From positions 1-29,284 of the forward strand of contig CAJUPG010000019.1 of the NCBI GenBank assembly GCA_910588455.1: DNA of 29,284 bases, given 5' to 3'. Source of the stretch: an uncultured Oscillospiraceae bacterium (lineage in GTDB: Bacteria > Bacillota > Clostridia > Oscillospirales > Oscillospiraceae). Shown piece after piece: positions 7,471 to 14,936 of the stretch; positions within the stretch are counted from its first letter, which is position 1; every line of letters starts with the position of its first letter. The notes below the pieces were generated by a model. That model saw only the letters and a list, made by a program, of their open reading frames with translations. It had not been told where the DNA came from and did no database searches. A program made the position numbers and the translations under genes.

Positions 7471-8130
7471 TCACTGTTCAATTTGCCAGAGCCGTTCAAT
7501 CGCCCGCTGGGCCGCGAGCAGGTTGGGATAAATCCCCGCGCAGCTGGCGCGGAGCTCCTCCGGCGGCTCAAACAGGTCCGGGATCATAATGGTTGCACAG
7601 CCGGCGGCGATTCCTGCCCGGACACCGTTGATGCCATCCTCAAAGACATAACAGCTTTCGGGGGAACAGCCCAGCTTCTGGGCGGCCAGAAGAAAGATAT
7701 CCGGTTCCGGCTTTCCCCGGGAGACGTCTTCACCGCTCACAACGGCGTCAAAATAGCCGTCGATCCCGGCACGGCTGAGGTTGTCCGCAATCATGTTCCG
7801 CAAGCTGCTGCTGGCTACGGCCAGCTTTACATTCTTTCCCCGGAAGAATTCCAAAATTTCCCGCACCCCCGGTTTTTCCGGAATGCCCTCTTTTATAACC
7901 TCCGCCGCGCGGGAAAGACAGCTCTCCTGGAACGCAAAGGGGTCTGCCTCCGGGTAGTACCGGCGGATTACCTCCCGCATTCCGGCCCCGCTGGTCCCGG
8001 CTACCGCGGCGGGAAAGTCTGGCCGGGGCCGCTGTCCGAACCGCCTTGCCGTTTCCGTCCAGCTGTCCCGGAAGATCCGCTCTGTGTCAAACAGCAGGCC
8101 GTCCATATCAAAAATTGCACCTTGTTTCAT
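7471..8130 (-). CDS. HAD-superfamily phosphatase (beta-phosphoglucomutase-like)
   Basis: 219 residues. The HAD motifs are complete: motif I D-M-D-G-L (nucleophile D8, acid/base D10), motif II V-A-S-S-S (about 105-109), motif III lysine K140 in G-K-P-E-P-D, and motif IV E-D-G-I-N-G-V (164-170). A small helical C1 cap lies between motifs I and II. This subgroup dephosphorylates or isomerises small sugar phosphates in the cytoplasm. It is the last gene of the glucitol operon, 21 bp after the IIA gene, so a detoxifying role on sorbitol-6-phosphate or another hexitol phosphate is a reasonable inference. The specificity cannot be read from the sequence. The ribosome binding site is poor, which suggests coupling to the upstream gene. 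Confidence 0.82.
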   Translation of the reverse strand: MKQGAIFDMDGLLFDTERIFRDSWTETARRFGQRPRPDFPAAVAGTSGAGMREVIRRYYPEADPFAFQESCLSRAAEVIKEGIPEKPGVREILEFFRGKNVKLAVASSSLRNMIADNLSRAGIDGYFDAVVSGEDVSRGKPEPDIFLLAAQKLGCSPESCYVFEDGINGVRAGIAAGCATIMIPDLFEPPEELRASCAGIYPNLLAAQRAIERLWQIEQ

Positions 8131-8151
8131 AAGCCTTTTCCGTAACGCGCC

Positions 8152-8517
8152 TCACTCCTCGATGATCTGAAGCACGGTTCCCGCCTTCAGCTCGGGAAGG
8201 GGTTTGTTTTCCACATAAATGGTGCCCAGCAGGTCTACTTCCGACTGACCGCTGAAATTGAAGGTACAGTGGCCAAGACCGGCCAGGGTGGTGGGCGCTT
8301 CGCTGCCCACGGCGGTGATTTTGTAGGACTGTCCGCCGATCTTCACTGTCTGGCCCACGGAGATGGTCCCGTTGATGGGAGCTACATCCACCCAGAAGCA
8401 GAAGTCCTTGATCTCGTCGGGGGCGCTGTCACCGAACAGGACGAACATATTGTTTTCCAAAAATTCCTCGGCGCACGCGCCCTTGTCTTTGATGGTATTT
8501 TCATAGATGATTTTCAT
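8152..8517 (-). CDS. srlB: PTS glucitol/sorbitol IIA component
   Basis: 121 residues, the normal length for GutA/SrlB IIA proteins. It shows the family core I-Y-E-N-T-I at the N-terminus, P-I-N-G-T-I-S-V-G-Q, I-T-A-V-G-S-E-A and L-G-H-C-T-F-N-F near the C-terminus. The only histidine is H83 in L-G-H. The F-I-H-C-H stretch that I recall around residue 43 of the E. coli protein reads F-W-V-D-V here, so H83 is the only possible phosphoryl-carrying His. IIA takes phosphate from HPr and passes it to IIB (SrlE). The start has AGGAGG upstream. It is separated from srlE by a GC-rich hairpin. Confidence 0.88.
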   Translation of the reverse strand: MKIIYENTIKDKGACAEEFLENNMFVLFGDSAPDEIKDFCFWVDVAPINGTISVGQTVKIGGQSYKITAVGSEAPTTLAGLGHCTFNFSGQSEVDLLGTIYVENKPLPELKAGTVLQIIEE

Positions 8518-8551
8518 AACTAAAAACCTCCTGTTTGTTATGGGGCATCCA

Positions 8552-8586
8552 CCCGCCCCCGCCGCAGTGGGGGCGGCGGGGGCGGG
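8552..8586 (-). promoter_or_regulatory. GC-rich hairpin between srlE and srlB
   Basis: A perfect 13-bp stem (CCCGCCCCCGCCG with its complement) around a 9-nt loop in the intercistronic mRNA, without a T-tract. It is likely to act as an RNA-stability or processing element that sets IIA output apart from IIB/IIC; termination is less likely. Confidence 0.6.
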
Positions 8587-8610
8587 AATGCCAAAGGAAA
8601 GGAGTTACGC

Positions 8611-9609
8611 TTACGCGTACAGCCCAAAACTGGCTGCGTAGGCCAGCAGGACCCGAAGCCAGCCGGTGGCGAAGCGGGAGTACATAACGGACACCACGCC
8701 CACCTCAATGGTCTCAGTCTCGGCTTCCGCCAGGCCAAGACCCACGGGGATGAAGTCGCAGGCGCCCTGGCAGTTGATGGCGAACAGGGCGGGGAGGGCC
8801 AGCTGTGGGGCGATATTGCCCTTGCCAATCTCCGCGCCCACCAGGGTGCCGATGATCTGGGCAATGACCGCGCCGGGGCCCAGCAGGGCGGACAGGCCGG
8901 GGATGGAACAGATCAGGCCCAGAGCTACCAGGCCAAAGACATTGCCGGCCAGGGGGGTGAGAATGCGGGCAAAGGCGTCGCCGAAGCCGGAGCCGTTGAT
9001 AATGCCGATCAGCATGGACACAAAGGCCATAAAGGGGAGCAGGGTGGTAATGCAGGTCTGAATGGCGTCCCGGGCGGCCTGATAGAAGGTGTTGACCACC
9101 TTACCGGCCCCCAGGCCGATCTTGGTGACCAGGGACTTGTTCTCCTGCCTGGCCAGGGTCTCGGAGACCTTCTGGCTGGCGGTGAATTTGGGTTCGGCCT
9201 TGGGCTGGGCCTGGGGGGCGGCCTGGGGCGCTCCGTCTGCCGGGGAAATTTGTTCGCTGGTGACCGCAGAGACGTAAATCTCCGGGGTGATATACTGGGC
9301 CATGGGGCCGGATTTGCCCACAGGCATCACGTTGACGGTAGGAATCCCTTTCTTGGGGTAGATGCCGCAGCGCAGGGTGCCGCCGCAGTCGATGATGGCC
9401 AGGGCGATCTCCTCTTCGGGGCACTTGGTCTTAAAGCCGTTCACCGGGGTCAAGCCGGTGAGCTCCACGATTCTGGCCAAACACTCCGGCTCGACCCCGC
9501 CGCCGGTGATGTACATGACCTTGTTTTTCGCCTGGGTAGGCGTAATGGTCAGCGGACCGCCGAAGCCGCCGGGGCCCCGCTCAATCCGGATGGAACGATA
9601 ATCAGCCAT
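8611..9609 (-). CDS. srlE: PTS glucitol/sorbitol IIB component
   Basis: 332 residues, SrlE type. The cytoplasmic IIB domain is at residues about 1-120 and contains D-C-G-G-T-L-R-C-G (C75 and C81; the first is the expected phosphocysteine). A proline/alanine/glutamine-rich linker covers about 123-141. A membrane part follows (L-L-P-F-M-A-F-V-S-M-L-I-G-I onward) and ends in the conserved C-D-F-I-P-V-G-L-G-L-A-E-A-E-T region. It phosphorylates glucitol during uptake together with SrlA. The start at M-A-D-Y-R was chosen for AAGGAGGAG upstream; the longer frame to 9645 would overlap srlA. It lies 13 bp after srlA. Confidence 0.92.
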   Translation of the reverse strand: MADYRSIRIERGPGGFGGPLTITPTQAKNKVMYITGGGVEPECLARIVELTGLTPVNGFKTKCPEEEIALAIIDCGGTLRCGIYPKKGIPTVNVMPVGKSGPMAQYITPEIYVSAVTSEQISPADGAPQAAPQAQPKAEPKFTASQKVSETLARQENKSLVTKIGLGAGKVVNTFYQAARDAIQTCITTLLPFMAFVSMLIGIINGSGFGDAFARILTPLAGNVFGLVALGLICSIPGLSALLGPGAVIAQIIGTLVGAEIGKGNIAPQLALPALFAINCQGACDFIPVGLGLAEAETETIEVGVVSVMYSRFATGWLRVLLAYAASFGLYA

Positions 9610-9622
9610 TTTTCTCTCCTCC

Positions 9623-10174
9623 TTACTTCGCAGCTCCGAACGCACGGCTCAGAGTGACGCCCTGCTGCTTCTCTACCATTTTGGTGGTGAACTCGGTGGC
9701 CCATCCGGAGATGAAGTTGGCCACCAGACCCACCAGGAGATACCGCACCGCCAGCGGGGTGGCGTCCAGCCCCAGGGCGGTGATGCCGTTGGCGATGCCC
9801 AGCCAGATGAACAGCTCGGAGGCGTTGATGTGGGGAAACAGGCCGTTATTGGTGTGGCAATGGTAGGTGACGGAGGCATAGAAACAGGGCTTGTAGAACT
9901 CGGGCATGAACTTGCCCATGGACAGGGCCATGGGGTTGCCCAGCATGAAGGCGCTGACAAAGGGGAGCACCGCGTACCGCAGCACCGGGTTGCCGGTGCA
10001 GACAGAGGCCAGTTTCGTAACCGTTTTCTCTCCGGCGATGGCCATAATCGCGTTCATCAGCACCAGAAGCATAACGATGGTAGGGATAATGCCGGTAACC
10101 CAGCTCATGAACTGCTGTCCGCCCAGGGTGAACAGATTCATAAAGCCAGCGGCCAAATTGACAATAAAATCCAT
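9623..10174 (-). CDS. srlA: PTS glucitol/sorbitol IIC component
   Basis: 183 residues, the normal SrlA length. Hydrophobic segments at about residues 3-20, 26-48, 66-85, 118-135 and 140-160 make it an integral membrane protein. Family stretches include G-G-Q-Q-F, Y-A-V-L-P-F-V-S-A-F-M-L-G-N-P-M and Y-H-C-H-T-N-N-G-L-F-P-H-I-N. It forms the translocation channel with the membrane half of SrlE. It lies 18 bp after gutM and 13 bp before srlE. The ribosome binding site (AAAGGCGGA) is weaker than that of its neighbours. Confidence 0.92.
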   Translation of the reverse strand: MDFIVNLAAGFMNLFTLGGQQFMSWVTGIIPTIVMLLVLMNAIMAIAGEKTVTKLASVCTGNPVLRYAVLPFVSAFMLGNPMALSMGKFMPEFYKPCFYASVTYHCHTNNGLFPHINASELFIWLGIANGITALGLDATPLAVRYLLVGLVANFISGWATEFTTKMVEKQQGVTLSRAFGAAK

Positions 10175-10192
10175 AAAGATCCGCCTTTCCTG

Positions 10193-10630
10193 TTATAGTT
10201 TGGCTGCGCCGGCCAGGGTCCGGCCCACCCGCCGGAAGGGGGAGGGCGGCTCCGGGATTGCCTCACCGGCCATAAATTTGTTATAGGTGTTTCTGGCGTC
10301 CAAAATCGCTTTGCGGAGATTTTTGCCGTATTTGGGCAGGTCGGATTCCGTGAGCCCGCCCACATATTTTCCCTCGAAGCCGGGAAGCCCGCTCACCCGG
10401 GCAAAGCAGGTAACCCCCATCAGCTTTCTGCCCTCCTGGATAACGCCGGCCTCGTCAATCCGGAACATAACGATGGCCCCGGCGTGGAAGCCGCCGGATT
10501 TCCGGCCGCAGGCCACCTTGCCCCGGCGGCGCAGCTTGACGAACTCCCTGGAAAAATGGCGCATCTGGAACACGCTGAGCACCCCCTGGAGCAAGAACAT
10601 GGCCCCCAGGAGCAAAGCAAGTTGAAGCAT
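10193..10630 (-). CDS. gutM: Glucitol operon regulator GutM
   Basis: 145 residues. An N-terminal hydrophobic helix (residues 1-20) is followed by the GutM signature: F-Q-M-R-H-F-S-R-E-F, L-R-R-R-G-K-V-A-C-G-R-K-S-G-G-F-H-A-G-A-I-V-M-F, then L-M-G-V-T-C-F-A-R-V. GutM is described as an activator of glucitol operons in enterobacteria; its mechanism is poorly known and the N-terminal helix suggests a membrane location. It has a strong AGGAGG site and lies 15 bp after the PRD regulator gene and 18 bp before srlA, an order seen in many Firmicute glucitol operons. Confidence 0.9.
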   Translation of the reverse strand: MLQLALLLGAMFLLQGVLSVFQMRHFSREFVKLRRRGKVACGRKSGGFHAGAIVMFRIDEAGVIQEGRKLMGVTCFARVSGLPGFEGKYVGGLTESDLPKYGKNLRKAILDARNTYNKFMAGEAIPEPPSPFRRVGRTLAGAAKL

Positions 10631-10645
10631 GGTATAACCTCCTTA

Positions 10646-12553
10646 TTATGCCTGCCGGTACAGCGCCCGGAGCAGCGCCGGGAAGCTGTCCGCGCTTGTG
10701 ATTTTGTCCAGCAGCGGTTTGTCCTTTGCGATGCTGATGATCTCCTCGTAGACCCGGAGCAGCAGGGTATCCTGTCCGGCGTCTTTGGGCAGACCCATCA
10801 GAAAAATAGTGCGTACCTCCCGCTTTCCCTGCCGCACGGGCCGCGGGCAGACGCCAACGGCCAGCACCAGCTTGTCTCCGGCGGACTGCACCGTATGAGG
10901 GATGGCCACCTGATTGTCAAAGACGGTAGAGCCAATCTCCTCCCTGGCCCGAAGACGGGAGAGAAACTCCGGGTCCGCCTGCCCCTGGGCAATGAGAGAG
11001 GCGGCCATCCGCTCCAGGGCCTGGTCATAGGTCTCCACATCGTCCAGAAGGAAAAAGCGGCTCTCATCCAGCAGGCCGACCATGACGAACCAGTTGTTAT
11101 CCAATATGGGGACGTCCACTTGGTTCCAATACTTGGCCTTCTCAATCTTGTGCCGCAGCTCCTGTTCGTGAAAGACCTCCCGAATGAGAATCACGGGCTG
11201 TTCCGTCTTGCAGGGCAGCTCCACCGTGGTAAAGATCAGGTCAAAGCCGGCCAGCCGTTCCGGGGTGACCTTTTCCCGGGAGAGCAGGGTAAGCTCCGAA
11301 GCGCTGTCCAGCACCCGCCGCAGCTGGGCGGCAATCAGACGGGCGGTCACCCGGCCCGTTCCGCACACAATCGCCGCCCGGAAGGGCGTTTCCCGGACTC
11401 CCCGCTCTTCCAGAAAGACGCTGAAATAGGAGGCCAGATAGCTGTGCTCGTCCTCGGTGACCTCCATGCCGCACTCCTCCCGGATCACCCGGGCGGCGAT
11501 GGAGGCCATCCGCCAGGCCAGCGGGTATTTCTCCCGCATCTCTGTTACCATGGGGCTCTTCAGCCGCACCCGGAAGCGCAGGCGGTTGAGCATGAACATT
11601 AAATGATAGAGGAATTCCTCTTTCAGCTCCGGCGCCTCAATCCGCAGTTCCATTTCCAACCGGATCTGCCGGAAAATTTTGTCCTGGAGCGGCCCCATGG
11701 CCGGGTCCAGCTGAATGGAGCGCATCTCCTCCGCGTCCGCCGGAGTGCGCATTCCGATTACAGGCAGCAGGGTAAACAGCTGTTCCTCCACCGGGATGCC
11801 GGTGTGCAGGAAGGCTCCGATTTGCTCCATGAGGGTGTTGACGGCCTCAAACTCCGGACGGATGGTAAGGCGGTAGAAGGCGGGGGACAGCTCCCCGATG
11901 GGGCGGCCGGTGAGGAAGCGGTCCAGCATGACGGTGAGAAAACGCTCAAATTGCTGCCGCGTGCTGTGTCCGGCGGGGCTGGCCGCAAAGGCTTCCTCCA
12001 CCAGATGGGTAATCTCCCCGTCCAGAGGGTAGTCCCGGTAGAGCGGGTCGTAGCATCGCTCCAATATATACTGCCGGATGTCCCGCTCCCGCCCCTGGAG
12101 GGTGAGCCCCTGGCTGGTTCTGCCCTGGATGGACAGGCCGTAGGGCTCCAGGGCGGCCCGCAGACGCTTCAGGTCCCGAATCAGGGTGCTGCGGCCCATG
12201 TTCATTTCATAGGCCAGCTCGTCGGTGAGGAGGGGCGCCTGGGACCGCGCCAGCCGGCCAAACACATAGTCCATCCGCCCGCTGAGGGAGTTAAAACCCC
12301 TCTCCTCGGCCAAAAGCCTTGCCCGGACAGCCCGGAATCGCGCCGCGTCAAAGATGTGCAGGACATATCTGCCCTGATTGCTGCGGATGGTGGCGCAGTC
12401 CTTCAGCTCCGCTTCCAGCTGCTTGATATCGTTGGATACGGTCCGCTCGCTGACCTGGAATTTTTCCGCCAGGGTGCCGGAGGAGGCGGCCGGTGTGCTG
12501 CACAGGGCAAGCAGGATATGGGCCAATCGGTTGTCGCCAAAGGTGTTGTCCAC
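10646..12553 (-). CDS. PRD-domain transcriptional activator with PTS IIB/IIA modules
   Basis: 635 residues from a GTG start; AAGGAGGGG lies 6 nt upstream of that GTG, whereas an upstream GTG at 12574 has no such site. Domains in order: DeoR/HTH-11 type helix-turn-helix (residues about 8-50), second Mga-like helix-turn-helix (about 105-145), PRD1 (about 185-290), PRD2 (about 295-385; H317 in L-Y-H-L is present), IIB-like domain with C397 in V-C-G-T-G, and a IIA-like domain (about 495-635) with H553 in I-P-H-T. This is the MtlR/GutR architecture: phosphorylation by HPr and EIIs adjusts DNA binding to sugar supply. Two usual PRD histidine positions appear to be substituted (L-D-R-F in PRD1, Y-L-A-S-Y-F in PRD2). 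It is second in the operon and likely activates it. Confidence 0.88.
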   Translation of the reverse strand: MDNTFGDNRLAHILLALCSTPAASSGTLAEKFQVSERTVSNDIKQLEAELKDCATIRSNQGRYVLHIFDAARFRAVRARLLAEERGFNSLSGRMDYVFGRLARSQAPLLTDELAYEMNMGRSTLIRDLKRLRAALEPYGLSIQGRTSQGLTLQGRERDIRQYILERCYDPLYRDYPLDGEITHLVEEAFAASPAGHSTRQQFERFLTVMLDRFLTGRPIGELSPAFYRLTIRPEFEAVNTLMEQIGAFLHTGIPVEEQLFTLLPVIGMRTPADAEEMRSIQLDPAMGPLQDKIFRQIRLEMELRIEAPELKEEFLYHLMFMLNRLRFRVRLKSPMVTEMREKYPLAWRMASIAARVIREECGMEVTEDEHSYLASYFSVFLEERGVRETPFRAAIVCGTGRVTARLIAAQLRRVLDSASELTLLSREKVTPERLAGFDLIFTTVELPCKTEQPVILIREVFHEQELRHKIEKAKYWNQVDVPILDNNWFVMVGLLDESRFFLLDDVETYDQALERMAASLIAQGQADPEFLSRLRAREEIGSTVFDNQVAIPHTVQSAGDKLVLAVGVCPRPVRQGKREVRTIFLMGLPKDAGQDTLLLRVYEEIISIAKDKPLLDKITSADSFPALLRALYRQA

Positions 12554-12583
12554 AGCGGTCCCCTCCTTTTGCACGATGTTTTC

Positions 12584-13384
12584 TTACCCTCTGGACTTGC
12601 CGCCCGAGATGTTCAGGGTGGTGCCGGCGATGTAGCTGGCCCGGTCAGAGACCAGAAAGGCCACCAGATCCCCCACCTCGTCCAGCTTCCCGTCCCGGCC
12701 CAGAGGGATGACCTTGCTGTAGTCGGTGGACAGCTCCTCCGGCTTGCAGCCGCGGGTGTAGGCCAGCGCGTCGTTGTAGGCCGGGGAACGCAGGCCGGTG
12801 GCCTCCATGATGCCGGGGGCGCAGGCCACCACCCGGATGTTGTGCTTGCCCAGCTCCTTGGCCCAGGAGCGGGTGAAGCTGTCCACCGCCCCCTTGGTAG
12901 CGGAGTAGGCGCTCTGGCCCTGGGAGCCCTCCTTGCCTGACTCGGAGGACATATTCACGATCACGCCGCCGCCCTGCTTCAGCATCTGCCGGGCACAGGC
13001 CTGGGCGCACAGGAACACGCCCTTCACATTGATGTCAAACATTTTTCCAAAAGAGCTTTCGTTCAGTTCATACTCGGGCCGCTCCCCGGCAGCGTCCACC
13101 AATAGACGGGGCATATTGATGCCGGCGTTGTTCACCAGGGCGTTGATTTTGCCGTATCTGGCCACCACGGCGTCCGCCATCGCCTGGACGCTGCCGGGAC
13201 TGGTCACGTCGCACTTGACGCAGTACGCGCCGTCCAGCTCGTCGCCGGTGTTCACCGTCATGTCGGCCACCACCGCTTTGGCGCCCGCTGCCGCCAGAGT
13301 CTGTACCACGTGCCTGCCGATCCCGGACGCTCCGCCCGTAACGACGACCACCTGATCCTCCAGACCCAGCCAACCTTTTTCCAT
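12584..13384 (-). CDS. srlD: Sorbitol-6-phosphate 2-dehydrogenase (SDR family)
   Basis: 266 residues, classical short-chain dehydrogenase. The cofactor motif T-G-G-A-S-G-I-G is at 16-23, D41 and N-N-A-G at 85-88, and the catalytic set is N119, S147/S149, Y160 and K164 (Y-S-A-T-K). The C-terminal half (A-P-G-I-M-E-A-T-G-L-R-S, A-L-A-Y-T-R-G, I-S-G-G-K-S-R-G end) matches what I know of GutF/SorD sorbitol-6-phosphate dehydrogenases. It oxidises sorbitol-6-phosphate to fructose-6-phosphate with NAD+. The start at M-E-K-G-W is set by AGGAGG. It is the first gene of the operon, behind a leader of about 240 nt. Confidence 0.9.
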   Translation of the reverse strand: MEKGWLGLEDQVVVVTGGASGIGRHVVQTLAAAGAKAVVADMTVNTGDELDGAYCVKCDVTSPGSVQAMADAVVARYGKINALVNNAGINMPRLLVDAAGERPEYELNESSFGKMFDINVKGVFLCAQACARQMLKQGGGVIVNMSSESGKEGSQGQSAYSATKGAVDSFTRSWAKELGKHNIRVVACAPGIMEATGLRSPAYNDALAYTRGCKPEELSTDYSKVIPLGRDGKLDEVGDLVAFLVSDRASYIAGTTLNISGGKSRG

Positions 13385-13405
13385 AACAATTTCCTCCTTT
13401 TTTTC

Positions 13406-13425
13406 CTTTGAACGGTCCTTCAAAG
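13406..13425 (-). promoter_or_regulatory. Leader hairpin near the srlD start
   Basis: CTTTGAA and TTCAAAG form a perfect 7-bp stem with a 6-nt loop, close upstream of the AAAGGAGG of srlD. It could influence translation initiation; this is inference only. Confidence 0.4.
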
Positions 13426-13473
13426 CTGTCTGTGGGCCTATTGTAGAGGAAGAAAGGGCTTGGGTTAATACGG

Positions 13474-13533
13474 ACTTTTTCCGGGGCCCGGAAAAGTATT
13501 AGTTTGTCTTTTTTCCGAACGCCGGAAAAAGAC
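13474..13533 (-). promoter_or_regulatory. Twin dyads in the srl operon leader
   Basis: Two inverted repeats with nearly the same arms (TTTTTCCG / CGGAAAAA) lie at 13474-13497 and 13506-13533, centres about 34 bp apart. In RNA they form two hairpins. Because the arms match, the first arm of one hairpin can pair with the last arm of the other instead. As DNA they could be PRD-regulator sites. No T-tract follows, so a simple terminator is unlikely. Confidence 0.6.
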
Positions 13534-13551
13534 TGGCCGATGTGTCTGGAC

Positions 13552-13581
13552 TGCACAAGATCAGGGACTTCGTTTTGTGCA
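13552..13581 (-). promoter_or_regulatory. Third dyad in the srl leader
   Basis: TGCACAA and TTGTGCA, 16 nt apart, about 40 nt downstream of the predicted transcription start. It is either an RNA stem at the 5' end of the leader or a DNA operator. Confidence 0.4.
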
Positions 13582-13605
13582 AAATGAACATACCTCAAGT
13601 TTGAT

Positions 13606-13623
13606 AAAGTATTTTATTAAAGT
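13606..13623 (-). promoter_or_regulatory. Probable ROK operator A at the srl start site
   Basis: Reading left, ACTTTAATAAAATACTTT. It matches 16 of 18 positions of site B (13711-13728) on the other strand. It begins about 7 nt after the srl -10 and so covers +1, a position suited to repression. Confidence 0.6.
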
Positions 13624-13629
13624 AATTAC

Positions 13630-13658
13630 AGTATAGAATTGGCCGGATTATTTGTCAA
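13630..13658 (-). promoter_or_regulatory. srl operon promoter
   Basis: A near-perfect housekeeping promoter: TTGACA (13653-13658), 17-bp spacer, TATACT (13630-13635), reading left. Predicted start near 13623, about 240 nt before the srlD ATG. Such a strong core promoter implies control by a repressor or by the leader. Confidence 0.8.
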
Positions 13659-13684
13659 TTATATATTCCATACAAAAAGCAAGA

Positions 13685-13713
13685 TTGATTTTTGTGAAAT
13701 TGCCTGCTATACT
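13685..13713 (+). promoter_or_regulatory. ROK gene promoter
   Basis: TTGATT (13685-13690), 17-bp spacer, TATACT (13708-13713), reading right. Predicted start near 13720, inside operator B. It is back to back with the srl promoter. Confidence 0.72.
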
Positions 13714-13728
13714 TTAATAAAACATTTT
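13711..13728 (+). promoter_or_regulatory. Probable ROK operator B at its own start site
   Basis: ACTTTAATAAAACATTTT, 16/18 identical to site A in inverted orientation. It overlaps the -10 and +1 of the ROK gene promoter, as expected for autorepression. Confidence 0.6.
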
Positions 13729-13746
13729 CGTAAAGCGGGTGGGAAC

Positions 13747-14838
13747 ATGGCGCAGACCGTTCAGGAGCGGATTTTTCAGCTGATGCGGGGCGGACAGGTG
13801 ATAACACGGCAGGACATTGGGGAAAAGCTGTCCCTGAGTATGCCCACTGTCCTCCAAAATGTAACGCAGCTCATGGAGGCAAACATTTTGGAGGAGTGCG
13901 GCGCGGCTCAATCCAGCGGAGGACGAAAAGCGAAGCGGCTCCGCCTTTGCCCGGAGGCGGGGCAGGTCCTGGGAATTAACATTGGGCTGCAGCAGATCCA
14001 GTTTGTTACAGCGGATTTGCTGGGAAATCTCCGGCAAGCTGCTTCCGTTTCCCTTCCGTTTCGGGACGCACTGGACTGGTACCCCCAATTTCAAACGGCT
14101 TTGCTGGACTTTTTCCGGCAAGCGCGAGTGGCGCCCGGTCAGATCCTGGGCGCCGGAGTATCCTTTCCCGGCATCATTGACAGCCGGAAAAATCAGGTTG
14201 TCCGCTCTCATATCTTCGGAGTGGAGCACATGGGGCTGGAACGGTTCCAAAGGGTCCTCCCCTGTCCCGCGGTCTTTGGCAATGACGCCAACTGCGCTTG
14301 CTTTACCGAGCGGGACGCCCGCCGGAGCAGCTATGTTTACCTCTCCCTCAACGAGTCTGTAGGGGGAGCCGTGATGCTGAACGGGACCCTCTGGATGGGG
14401 GACACGTTCCAGGCCGGCGAGCTGGGCCACATGATTTTGGTTCCCGGCGGACGGCGCTGCTACTGCGGGAAGCAGGGCTGCGCCGACGCCTACCTGTCCC
14501 CGCAGGCCCTGGAACGGGACGGCTGGGAGGTCTATTTGGAGCATCTTGCTGTTTTCATAACCAATCTGCGGATGCTTTTGAACCTGGATCTGGTCATTGG
14601 CGGGCAAGTCGGAATCAAGATCAGACCCCGGATGGAGGTTCTGACGGCGAAAGCGGCGCAGTATGACCGGTTTGCGCGGGATGTCAATTACATTTTTCCG
14701 TGCATTCAGCAGGAATATGCCTGTGCGCTGGGGGCTGCCGGGCTGGCTATGGAGCAGCTTGGGGCTGACCTGCTCCGCCGGGCAAAGACACTCCGATCAA
14801 CAGAAAAAAACCAGCGGCCGCCGCTGGGTCTATATTGA
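13747..14838 (+). CDS. ROK-family transcriptional repressor
   Basis: 363 residues. An N-terminal winged helix-turn-helix (about 10-65; T-R-Q-D-I-G-E-K-L-S-L-S-M-P-T-V) is followed by a ROK sugar-binding domain with the zinc site H228 (G-E-L-G-H) and C238, C240, C245 in C-Y-C-G-K-Q-G-C, and D180 in G-N-D-A-N. The usual ATP phosphate loop D-x-G-G-T is G-I-N-I-G-L-Q, so it is a regulator and not a kinase. The ATG at 13747 has only a weak GGGTGGG site; the longer frame from 13639 crosses the promoter. It is divergent from the srl operon, and matching operators at both start sites suggest that it represses both. The inducer may be sorbitol, its phosphate or fructose. The last 15 or so codons run over a hairpin and look unconserved. 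Confidence 0.85.
   Translation: MAQTVQERIFQLMRGGQVITRQDIGEKLSLSMPTVLQNVTQLMEANILEECGAAQSSGGRKAKRLRLCPEAGQVLGINIGLQQIQFVTADLLGNLRQAASVSLPFRDALDWYPQFQTALLDFFRQARVAPGQILGAGVSFPGIIDSRKNQVVRSHIFGVEHMGLERFQRVLPCPAVFGNDANCACFTERDARRSSYVYLSLNESVGGAVMLNGTLWMGDTFQAGELGHMILVPGGRRCYCGKQGCADAYLSPQALERDGWEVYLEHLAVFITNLRMLLNLDLVIGGQVGIKIRPRMEVLTAKAAQYDRFARDVNYIFPCIQQEYACALGAAGLAMEQLGADLLRRAKTLRSTEKNQRPPLGLY
14804..14827 (-). terminator. Leftward terminator overlapping the ROK 3' end
   Basis: CCAGCGG-CCG-CCGCTGG (14811-14827) is preceded on the + strand by seven A residues, so on the minus strand it is a hairpin followed by a T-run. It lies within the last codons of the ROK gene and faces antisense to it. 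No leftward gene lies immediately upstream on that strand. Confidence 0.6.
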
Positions 14839-14863
14839 CCTTTGTACTTTCCTAATTCACATC

Positions 14864-14892
14864 TGGACAAACGGACTTTACTCTGCTAAAAT
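14864..14892 (+). promoter_or_regulatory. Promoter of the kinase-lysA-lrgAB operon
   Basis: TGGACA (14864-14869), 17-bp spacer, TAAAAT (14887-14892), about 45 nt before the kinase ATG. Confidence 0.72.
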
Positions 14893-14936
14893 GAATGTAT
14901 ATTCAGAATTTCAAGATAAGAGGAGGTTGTGTTACA

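Noticed and set aside
11603..12940. 445-codon rightward frame opposite the PRD regulator and srlD
   Set aside because: It spans two real minus-strand genes and their intergenic ribosome binding site, so it is a composition shadow.
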